DNA from: Puccinia triticina
Taxonomy: Eukaryota; Basidiomycota; Pucciniomycetes; Pucciniales; Pucciniaceae
Direction: 5' to 3'
Assembly (NCBI RefSeq): GCF_026914185.1
Contig: NC_070559.1
Location: 2,356,001 to 2,420,000, forward strand
Length of the DNA: 64,000 nucleotides
The notes under the pieces: model-generated
The model's input: only the letters and a program-made list of their open reading frames with translations
Databases searched by the model: none
Told to the model about the DNA's origin: nothing
Program-made: the position numbers and the translations under genes
Shown here: positions 54,946 to 64,000 of the stretch, one piece after another
How the letters are laid out: the number at the start of each line of letters is the position of its first letter
Position numbering within the stretch: position 1 is the stretch's first letter

Positions 54946-55701
54946 CTTGTTGGTTATAGCTCACAAGTGGACTCTTCAGTAGAGCTTGCAAAGTATCCAG
55001 ATGTTGGACACTCTGGAGAGCCTGCTAGTGCCTCCAACATATTTCAACATCACCCAATTCAAGTTAACGTGGATTTGCCTCATGGTCAACCCCCAAATGT
55101 TTGTGGATTGTTCTTGCTAGATTTCCCATTGAATTCAAGTTTTCTGCAAGTTGATTTTTTTTTATGGTTGGGTGGGCAGCCCGAGGTCAATTTGCAAATT
55201 GGTGAAGACAAAAAGGCCAGTATGAAAGCTCCAGAACCTTCAACTTGCGCACCCACTGATATCACAAGCTACAGTGGTGGAGCCCTACATATTGAAATTC
55301 CCATTCCACTGAAGGAACTTGAAGAAGAGTGTCTGATTTGCACTGGAAATTTATCATCTCTCTATAAAGTGCTGCCGAAATGCAAACATGCATTTTGCGC
55401 TGAATGTATTGACACATGGTTCAAAGACCATTATACCTGTCCAACTTGCCGAACAGAGGATCCTGAAGCAAAATTTGCCTACAATGCTATCGCTGCGGCA
55501 TTAAAAGAAGCAGAAAGAAATGCTCGAATTGAGGATATTAGATCACAACTGGAAGCTCAAGCAGTAGCACTGGAACAACACGAGCAGGAATTAGTGCTTC
55601 AGCAGCGGCAGATGAGGAACCAATTAATCCGTCTGGTTGTTTCATTGAGCTTGACCATAGGTGTTACTCTATTTCTAGTTATTTCAATGCTAAGACAGTA
55701 A
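54946..55701 (+). CDS. RING-HC protein with coiled coil and C-terminal membrane anchor
   Basis: Probable membrane-tethered E3 ubiquitin ligase. The frame opens after a stop at 54943-54945 and ends TAA at 55701. There is no ATG at its beginning, and an AG acceptor lies at about 54957-54959, so one or more 5' exons are missing. RING-HC is at about residues 122-161 of the visible part: CLIC, then C-K-H-x2-C-x2-C (CKHAFCAEC), then CPTC. After it comes an acidic/alanine-rich helix and a coiled coil (EDIRSQLEAQAVALEQHEQEL). The last ~25 residues (LVVSLSLTIGVTLFLVISML) are a single transmembrane segment followed by RQ, the layout of a tail-anchored protein. Target and partners unknown. It is unrelated in detail to the RING-H2 gene at 8907-9522. 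Confidence 0.75.
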   Translation, partial: LVGYSSQVDSSVELAKYPDVGHSGEPASASNIFQHHPIQVNVDLPHGQPPNVCGLFLLDFPLNSSFLQVDFFLWLGGQPEVNLQIGEDKKASMKAPEPSTCAPTDITSYSGGALHIEIPIPLKELEEECLICTGNLSSLYKVLPKCKHAFCAECIDTWFKDHYTCPTCRTEDPEAKFAYNAIAAALKEAERNARIEDIRSQLEAQAVALEQHEQELVLQQRQMRNQLIRLVVSLSLTIGVTLFLVISMLRQ

Positions 55702-56803
55702 GTTTTTGATTGGATTTTCCGGTGGAATTTCAGTTTAGACCAACTTTTGACATGCTTCTGATGCAACCCCTTCACCACCAGTGCTAGATATTTGAACCCC
55801 AAATAAAATTCCAAGCAGTAGCTATTACTATCCTCCTCATATGCAGCCATAATTTTTGGCATGGAAATTTACACAACTAGACTGCTTACCTCAGCCTATT
55901 TGACAGCTCTGTTTATGAAGCTTAGTGCAAAAACCCGTCAAAATTGGGGTTTTTGGGCCCTAGCACTATAACTGTGCTGATGTAAACACTGGTAATATAA
56001 ATTACCAAACTTGTTATGTGGTAAATATGGCCACTACAAGGGTTTTGAACACTCTTTAAAAGAGGAAGATTTATTATGTAATTAATAATATATAGGCCCC
56101 ATTTGGCTGCCGCGTTATACGTCATAAATGGTCAAATTTATGACGCGCGACCCCCGGGGGTTTCAAAGTTTTGGTGGCAACGGGGGGCAAACTTTGGGTT
56201 GCGGCGTCATAAATTACATGATTTATGACATATAACGCGGCAGCCAAACGGGGCCATAATTATTAATTACAGGGAATAAATTTGGCGTAAAAAGTAGGTG
56301 GTAAGCGCTTAAACTGATTGGCTGCTTGACAGAGGCGGAGGTCTTACTGCAACTACTTATAAGGATAAATCTTTAAATATGCTAATAAGGGATTTTTGAT
56401 GATTTAAAAGGTTTAATCCAGTGGATTTTGCGTGCTGGGGATGGTTTTCAGGGAAAAAGGGGCTACAGTAGTAGCAGAGGAGAATATTCATGGCAAACTT
56501 ACAGTTTCTGGGAGGTGAATGGTCTGGGGAATCTTTTCCTGAGGGCCAAATAGGCCTCTATTTATAGAGGGGACTTCAGTGGGTGCAACCACTAAGTCCT
56601 TTTCTCCCTATGGGAGTATCCTGAGGTGTGGACGTGAATAAGGCTTGGCTGTGGGCCATTTATTTGTATTATAATAGACTAATTTCCCTGACTCTGTCAC
56701 ATGACATATTTATAACCAATTGTCATGTGAAAGAGCTTCAGTAGAAGACTACATAATGTTTTCACGGGGTGTTTTTACAGAAATAATATTACTCTTTAAT
56801 TTA
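55702..56803. other. Intergenic, one MITE
   Basis: AT-rich 3' flank of the RING-HC gene; only the 161-bp MITE at 56095-56255 is recognised. Confidence 0.4.
56095..56255. mobile_element. 161-bp MITE, ATA-flanked
   Basis: Same length as the copy at 29613-29773 but inserted in the opposite orientation. Ends GGCCCCATTTGGCTGCC and GGCAGCCAAACGGGGCC; ATA at 56092-56094 and 56256-56258. Confidence 0.85.
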
Positions 56804-57598
56804 CGGACTTACTTCGCGCACTGCAAAAAGCTCTTCGTGCACTGTGCAGTGCGCGAAGTTTGCAAACACTTCGTGCACTGTGCAGTGCGCAAAGTTTGCA
56901 AACACTTCGCGCACTGCGCGTGAAGGGCGCAACTTTTTCAAATTATTTTTTTACCAATCAATAGAAAAGCTTGTTTTTTTCCTCTGTGAATTTATTTGGA
57001 GTTTTTTGAAGCTTCCTTGTATGCTTAAAAATCCCACCAATAAAAAAAACAAGTACAGCCATTTGGGGACCTGGAATTCATATTCCCACAGGCCAAAAAA
57101 TCCAAATAATTTAGTGAATCATATTAAATATGTACTTAAAAGTTTTAGAACTTTTTGGCCACTTTGTACAAGGACAAGGCTTTCATAAACCAGTAACTTT
57201 TTCTCAAGATATGCCAAAATGCGCCAGTAAGTGGTGAACTTTCCTAATTTTTGGAAGCCTTATTCTTGCAGAAAGTGGCCAAAAAACTCTAAAAAGTTTG
57301 AATTCATATGTATCATGATTCACTAAATTATTTGGATTTTTTTGACTGGTGGGAATATGGATTCCAGGTCCCCAAGTGACTGTACTTGCTCTTTTTATTG
57401 GTGGAATTTTTAAGCATACAAAGAAGCTTCAAAAAACTCCAAATACATTTACAGAGGACAACAATAAGCTTTTCTATTGATTGTTAAAAAAATAATTTGA
57501 AAAAGTTGCGCCCTTCACGCGCAGTGCGCGAAGTGTTTGCAAACTTCGCGCACTGCACAGTGCGCCAAGAGCTTTTCGCAGTGCGCGAAGTAAGTCCG
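56804..57598. mobile_element. 795-bp fold-back element with 8-bp target duplication
   Basis: The whole element is one imperfect palindrome with arms of nearly 400 bp. Ends are CGGACTTACTTCGCGCACTG and its complement. The direct repeat TTAATTTA flanks both sides (56796-56803 and 57599-57606), the 8-bp duplication typical of hAT-type transposition. Each arm starts with repeats of a TTCGCGCACTGTGCAGTGCG-like word. No coding capacity. Confidence 0.88.
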
Positions 57599-57606
57599 TT
57601 AATTTA

Positions 57607-59361
57607 CTGTAGTTTGATTTTATGTACTTTATTTATTTTTACTAATTTTTGTATGTAATCCTTTTTTGGGCGCTTTCTGGGGCCAATTCTTAATTATAAA
57701 ATTAGTACATGAAGGAATAGGAATAAGGGGTTACTTTAAGTGGGTGGCCCCCCTTAATTGATGATGAGGAATCTGATTCTGCAATAATAATTCACTAATT
57801 ATTATTATTTACTAAGTTATTGCAGTCTTTTGGATACTTGATGTATCTCTAAGGCTGACACTGTTCATAAAATACAAGTGTGGTGGGGTGCCAGAATCAT
57901 CACACAACCTGCTTTCAAAGCTCCATTGGAATCCTTGTTGTGGTCAGTGGTTCAATACCACGTGAATTCCAGGACTGCAAGCCGCTGCTCCAACCTTGTG
58001 CATAGACAGGATCCTGGAAACACCCTATAGAGGTGGCTAACCAAAATTCCAAGATTTTGGCAAAATTCATACATCAGGGGCACTGGGTGATTGATTTTTT
58101 TTTGGCTCATTCATACATTTGTGTGCCTATGCTTGAAAGTTGATGGAAAATATGCCCAGGGAACCCAGAAAACCCAATGACAAGCAGGTTTCTGCAGGTT
58201 TTAGAAGATTTAACTGAATTTCAGTGGAAATTCATTATGCTATGTTTTGTGCATACCCTTTTGGGTTTCAAGGCCCATTTATACCAATTTTGTGTGTAAC
58301 ATTGTGCAAAAAAATGTAAAAATTCATAACCCACCTCCTTCCAGGGTGTTCAGGGTCCTACGGGCCTCATGTGGGATCTTCAAGGATTCACCGGGATATC
58401 CTTGTCAAAGAACTCTCCAGGTGTAGGGCCCCAAATAAGGGTGATAATAGGCCTGCCCAGATCCAGCCAGGTTTGGGCCGGGCATGGACACACTTTTCTG
58501 AAAAGTATAGACTTTGGAATGGCCCGCTAACTGCTACCAAATGGTGCAGGCTGCCCAAAATGGGTGTGCGGGTTTACTCAATCTGACCCAAATATCCCCC
58601 GGATACCTGCCCAAGCCCATTGTAAATGGATGTACCCTGTGGGCCGCAGGGTGCTAAACTTGATCTTTATCTGGAAGAAAAAATATTGGAATCACTGACA
58701 CAAATCACTTTGACATATTTGGTGGAAGATGAATGAATCACAATTTCCATCCTTTTCAAAACCTGCAAAGCTTATCCTGATGACACCAGCCACCTCCGTG
58801 GCATCCAGATCAGCCTTTTACAACGGGGGCTGTGTCTTTGATGATTACCACTGTTGCCTCAACAAAGATAATTCTGAGGCCCTTTTGTGCACCCAAGACT
58901 GGGCGAAGAAGTAGAAGACACTTTTCTCTCTCATCATGGGCACCCTAGGTACATCTTGTTTCCATCCTGGACAGTGGAATTGGATCAACGGGTTTTGACA
59001 TGTTTTTTTCTGTTCTTTTTTACAAAACAATCTTATCTCCATTTTTCTTCTTTGGCCCAAGGGATCCCCGCTTTACCCGCCTGTCTTCAAGCCTCCGCCC
59101 ACGTCCGCAATGGGCCGGACACAATGTTTTGGTGTTTGGACCCGGCCCGGCCTGTCCAGTATTGCAGCGGGCCGAGCCGGGCTAGCCCGCGGGTAGGCCG
59201 AGCCCGCTCGATTATCATGCTTAGCCCCAATTGTAGTGCCCGCGGTGGAGATGCTCTGGGCTGACGGAGGGTACCTGCCGGGCTAAGTCTCGAGACTGAG
59301 CAGAATCCCGGGCAATAGCAGCCACGACACTCGCCAAGACGGCCGGAAGACCACCGGACAG
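57607..59361. other. Intergenic, no gene recognised
   Basis: Anonymous sequence. From about 59080 the GC content rises towards the membrane-protein gene, giving its probable 5' flank. Short frames lack domains. Confidence 0.4.
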
Positions 59362-60199
59362 ATGATAGGGCGCAAGGACGGGAGGACGCTCTCGGGGTCG
59401 ACGGCGGAGGACGAGGAAACGATGGAGCTGTCGGCGGAGGCGCAGATGAAGATCATCCACGAGACGGGCATCCTGGAGCGCATCCCTCGTCGGCGATTCG
59501 CCGATGCCCCCTCCTCATCATCCCTCTCATCCAGGCCGCCGCCGCTCGTCCAGTTCTCCACCCTCGACCGCGCCGCGTTCGCCGATACACTCAAAACCCC
59601 TACTGCTGCCGACTATCACATCGATAACGAGGATGACGACGACCTGGAAACCGTTCGCAATCTGCCTAACCATCCGACACCCGCCGACCAAATCGATACG
59701 TTGCCCCTCTGGGCCGACCGGGCATTCGATACTTTCCTCTGGTCGATCCCTTTCATGACGGTCTTTGTGTGTTTGTGAGTACGTTCCCAATGAAGCTGTT
59801 ACCACCACCACGCTCCAGAAGAGAAAGGCTGATGGCAAAAACGTGACCGGAAGGGATGTGGCAATCCATGCCCAATATGGCCAGCCGTTGAAGGTATGGA
59901 GCGAGCTAAGCCGGATGGGCAACGTGTATCCAAGTGCGCTATTTCTAATCCATTACACGTTACATTACCATGAGCAAGTGTTAGCAAACCTGCTCCTCTT
60001 TGGCCTCTCGACCATCGGTGGCTCGTACATGGTCTACATCATGAACCGTCTCTCGTACCTGCTTGTCATGCGTCGAGTCCCCCCGCTAGGCGCTCTCTGG
60101 ATCTACGCCGTTGTCCGAATGCATCTCTCCCATGCTGTCCTCAGTCTCCTCTTGGTAGCCCTTTGGGCTTGGGTCATGAATCTCAGCATTTATGTATAG
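59362..60199 (+). CDS. Fungal multi-pass membrane protein, DUF7719-like
   Basis: Conserved fungal membrane protein of unknown role. Exon 1 is 59362-59774, intron 59775-59853 (GTGAGT ... GGAAG), exon 2 59854-60199, 252 residues. The N-terminal ~120 residues are acidic and soluble (EDEETMELSAEAQMKIIHETG). Four hydrophobic segments follow. The first spans the splice (FLWSIPFMTVFVC joined to LDVAIHAQYG), then YPSALFLIHYTLHY, NLLLFGLSTIGGSYMVYIMN and HLSHAVLSLLLVALWAWVMNLSIYV. The block YLLVMRRVPPLGALWIYAVV between the last two is the part I recall from DUF7719 proteins. The splice choice is supported because it restores a continuous membrane helix and the frame. Start is the first ATG of the open frame. 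Confidence 0.75.
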
Positions 60200-63100
60200 C
60201 TAAACCTAACAGTTAGTGTAGCTCTTTAGACTGCTAACATCACTAAAATGATGATTATCAAGAATTTGACTAGTGTTTATAACCTTTTATTAAAAAAAAT
60301 CAACCTGACACTATGCTAACAGTAATCTGTTTTCTTCGAGAAAATGCCTTAGAGTACTGTATTGGTGCAGGTGTAAGTATCAAAGTCCTTGTCCCCGCTG
60401 CGACCGGGGGGGGGGGGGGGCACCCATTTAGCCCGGTCGAGATGCATAGCATTGAGATCTCACTTAGGACTAATCAGGACATCTGGCCTGAGAGGATCTG
60501 CAAAGTTTGATGGTAGACACTGTCATCACCACCTGCAGAACTCAATTTTTGACTAATTTTTTTTCTTGTCTTGATGGTTTGAAGCTTCTATTTTTCTGAA
60601 CCAAACTTTTTGGGAATCCATTGCCCTTGCGCCCCAAAAAATATCCAACGTGGAGATGCTTGGCTGCTTACAGGCCAAGGAGGTGTGTTCTTTATTAAGA
60701 TTTAATTTAGGTGGGAGATAAAACTGTTAAATTTGGACGTGTCTTTGAGAAGTCACTATTTTCAAAAAGAAAAAAATAGAAAAAAATGAGAAAACTTGGG
60801 GGGAAGCCACCTACACCATGGGACTGTAGCCAGGCTACAGGTACCAGACGGGTTACCACCTGTTCTGGAGTCAAGACGTAAGAGGCGCACCCGCCTCCCT
60901 TGCCTAGATTGGACTAGGGCTGGAGTTAGGCCTAGTGCCTCCATTCTTTCTTCTCACTACAGCCGCAGGGGTTTTTCCTGTACAGCTGTAGACTTTGTTT
61001 GCACCCCTGTATTCAGGGGTTTTTCTTGTTTAATTCTCAAGGCCACTATATAAAGTGGCCTCTCTTATGTTGTAGGGGGGTTTTCCCCCAGTTCCTTTTT
61101 AGATTTGGAATACCAGGCATTTCACCAGTTTCCTCTCATCTCTTTTGCGCGCCTATTCCCGCTGAGCCTCTGCATCCTGAAGAGCCCCGCTTCAGGACCA
61201 GTATTTAAGATTTGTACCTGTCCTGAGGATGCTTTTTTCAAAAAGTAATCCCGGGACAGCTTGAAAGTGTCCTGGGGACACTACAGGCCACCATTGGTCC
61301 CAAGGATGCCCTCACAAGCATCCTGAGGACCCATCTGCACCAAGAGCATCCCAAGGATGCATTATTGAGCTCAGAAAAACCCATCATCAGGATACCATTT
61401 GAGAAGTTGTCCTGAGGATGATTTTGAACACCAATCCTCAGGACACTCTTCATCAAGGTGTCCCAAGGATTGCCTCACAGAATTTGTGAAGCTACATGGA
61501 TTATGTATGACTTCACATGCAACTTGCACATGAGAAATGTCAATAGGCAAGTTGGTTAGCTCTCCCACACCACACATCTTGCTGCTAAAGCAGCTTGTGA
61601 TGTCCCCGAACCCACTTGGGCTTGCTGCCCAACCTGTGTGGTTTCCTGCTCCCGGGTCTGGGGGTGTTGCTGATGTCGCCAGGGGGTAGCGGAAGGCAAT
61701 TGATTGCCGACGGGGGTACTAGAGGTTGGCAGTTTGGTCCTGCCTGGGTCTGGGCTTTTTTTTGGTCCTGGTGGGCAGACATGCATCCTGAGGATGCAAT
61801 TGAGAATGGCTTTTTAGCATCCAGAAGATAACCTGATGACACTTTTGCAAAGATGCCCCAGGTGTAGTTTGACTATATGGATCCTGGGGATGCTTTTTGC
61901 CCTGCCACAGGAGGTGCATCCAAATGAACTCCCAACATGCATCCCCAAGACAGAACATTCAGCCTGTGGTGTATGTATGATTGGAGCTAAGATGCTAGCG
62001 CTCAGCTGGGATAAATTAAGGACTGCAGAAAGTGAATTGAATATTTTACAAGGGACAAAGAAGAAATGCTACATGTATTTTTGAGATTCTCTCACACAAA
62101 AATCTCATTGTTAGTCATAAGCCCTGGTGGTTCCGTCAACAGTAGGTAGGTATGGTGTGGTGGCCAAAATTGTGGCGGCTATGGCATCAGTATTTTTCAG
62201 TCATTTCTCAGTTTCAGTCATGGCAGATACAGGATCAAGAACCCTCAAGATCAATCAGTGCAGTGTGGGCGCAGGACTACTTTCCCCTTTCTTTTTGCTT
62301 GTTTTGTCTCTTATTTCTCTTTCTTGGTTTGTTTTGTTTGTATTTTCTCTTTTCTTATATGTGCACTCTTGAATGGAGATGTATGTGGTGGGTTGATGCA
62401 TTGTTGTGCGTTTTCTTTGGTTGTGTTCTGTTCTCTTTTCCTTCTTGTTTTTGTGCGTGCAGAGGCGTGCAGGTGCATGATGACCTGTCCATACATGTCA
62501 CGGTTCCCAGAGTCTGAGTTCAGCTTGAACTCATATGATGGGGCGGCATGGGACTTTGTCTGAACCATTTTTTTCTAGATCATTTCCATCAGCACCTTGT
62601 GAATCCAAAAGTAAGAGTTTATTGATCCCCTTTCCCAAATCCGTGTGCCTTCTGAGTTCAGACTCTCAGCACCTCAAGCCCTATTTTCAATATTGTAACA
62701 ATGTTTCTCTTGTTACCGTTACTGTTAACTGTAATGTAAATGCGTTACAACATTGCACACCCAGGATGTTTGATTTTTGACATTGATTACAATATCTGCC
62801 CGCACAGAGGGGCAGATATTGGAATATATATGATCCAGAGGGGGGCATTTGCCCCTCTTTATCTTGTTAACCGGTGAGGGACTCCTGTCCGTACTAGCGG
62901 TGGCAGTCGTGTGAGGGGATGGTTGCTGTTTAGGCTGCCCTCGGGGTAATGGTCCGTAGAGAAGAGCGCTGAAAGGAATTGGGATAGCTCGTGGGTGTGG
63001 GTGGTTTTGAAATGTTCGCCGGGGGTTTGGATCCTCGGCGGCCGTTGTTTGTTTTGGGAAGTTGGGGAATGTGATCTTGAGGAAAAGGGAAGAAAGGATC

Positions 63101-64000
63101 TGGGAAATCTGGATGAAAGATGATCGGCGAGCTGAGCTCAAAGGTTTGAAACTCTGATGATGGATCTATAAACTCATGATGGACTGTATTCTGGGGATCA
63201 GAATGCCATGGCCACCCATCATCCAAGTTGAAGCTGAACTTGGACTCTGGGTGACATGTCACATACATTTCATCACATCCTCCGCGCGCTACGCGCGCAC
63301 ACACACACAACAGATAACAGAAGCAGGAAAAGAAAACAAAGGAAATATGGAAATCACGGTGAGATGAGAAAGAAGGAAAAGAACCAGAAGAAAGAAAGGA
63401 AAAAAAGGAGAGAGAAGACAGAAAACACTCAAGACAGGCAAACAAACAGAAGAGAAAGAACCAGAAACAAACCAGGGAATAAACCCACAGCAGGCGCTGT
63501 GTTAGGACCAAGAAAGCTGAAGAAGGAGATGAGGATTTGAGAAGTAGTAGGAATGGAAAGATGGAAAGCAGGGAAAATGAAGGGGAGAGGGGGGAAGGAG
63601 TATGGAAGAGAGGGGTAAAAAATGGGGAGATAGGGGGAGAGGGTGAATCCTTCAAGGTCTTGGGGGTCTTGATGCCTTGAGAGTGAAATCTTGAAGGAGG
63701 TGGAGTCTTGATGATCTTGCTGGCGGCGATGATCTTGACTAGGTGATGATCTTGACTAGGTGACCACAAGAAAGGCCACCACACCAGTGGTTAACGTGTG
63801 ACACTACTAGTAACGCAAGTAACAAACCAAAAAAATTGGGCCTGGGGTTAAAATGTTTGTTACCAGTAGTGCTAAGGCCTGAGCGCAGTAACCGCAAGTG
63901 TTATGCTATGAATATAATGGTGATTATTGTAGCGTATTGTAACTACCCACCATCGGTACCATGGACTTTTTTATGCTTGGTGTAAGTGTACTCTCAGACC
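60200..64000. other. 3.8 kb without a recognised gene
   Basis: Contains a G11 tract (about 60409-60420), the hairpin-repeat stretch 61210-61940, T/C-rich sequence (62280-62460) and strongly purine-rich sequence on the plus strand (63320-63660). The 284-codon minus-strand frame over 62930-63784 consists mostly of low-complexity Phe/Ser/Pro/Leu and is judged compositional. Short perfect repeats occur at 63730-63765 (gatgatcttgactaggtga twice). Confidence 0.4.
61210..61940. repeat. Degenerate hairpin repeat field built on TCCTGAGGA
   Basis: The palindromic word TCCTGAGGA and variants (TCCCAAGGA, TCCTGGGGA, CATCCTGAGGATGC) recur at least a dozen times over 700 bp at irregular spacing, alternating with unique sequence. 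Confidence 0.6.

Noticed and set aside
62930..63784. 284-codon minus-strand frame rich in Phe, Ser, Pro and Leu
   Set aside because: It is the complement of a purine-rich tract, low in complexity and without a domain or credible signal-anchor arrangement.

Overview
The window looks like a repeat-rich chromosome segment of a basidiomycete, most likely a rust fungus (Pucciniales). The reasons are: multi-exon genes with 50-100 bp GT-AG introns; an Ubc2-type SAM-RA-SH3-SH3 adaptor; a DUF6589-family gene (mainly basidiomycete); a Ty3/gypsy chromovirus; and many miniature inverted-repeat elements between sparse genes. All splice sites were read by eye from phase and consensus. Names rest on motif recognition, not on a search.

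Layout. 1-7000: end of an unknown lysine-rich ORF, a proline-rich retroelement-like ORF, then a chromovirus whose two LTRs flank gag, protease and integrase but no reverse transcriptase. 7000-8900: tandem and palindromic repeats. 8907-9522 (-): RING-H2 protein. 10573-13704 (-): six-exon Ubc2/Ste50-like MAPK adaptor. 13705-18909: no recognised gene. 18910-21537 (+): 13-exon C2H2 zinc-finger gene whose coding region grew by internal duplication. 21538-32500: 11 kb of repeats, MITEs and a 1.37 kb inverted-repeat element filled with a minisatellite.

32530-42691 is the most interesting part. First comes a convergent pair, a DUF6589 gene (+) and a RecQ-like helicase gene (-), overlapping tail to tail and bracketed by a 14-bp inverted repeat. 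Both genes carry in-frame TGA codons. Next to it lies a complete 4.18 kb Tc1/mariner-type transposon with 206-bp terminal inverted repeats (3 mismatches), a TA target duplication, an intact DD34E transposase and an intact 532-residue passenger gene with a SAM-like C-terminus.

43496-46247 (-): unknown multi-exon gene with one in-frame TGA. 48718-52220 (+): VPS34, the class III phosphatidylinositol 3-kinase. 54946-55701 (+): tail-anchored RING-HC protein. 56804-57598: fold-back element with an 8-bp target duplication. 59362-60199 (+): four-helix-type fungal membrane protein resembling DUF7719. 60200-64000: repeats, no recognised gene.

The host genes (Ubc2 signalling, VPS34 trafficking, RING ligases, membrane protein) do not form a pathway. 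They are housekeeping or signalling islands among mobile DNA. The recurrent CGA-to-TGA type nonsense codons in the repeat-associated genes suggest C-to-T decay of repeats.
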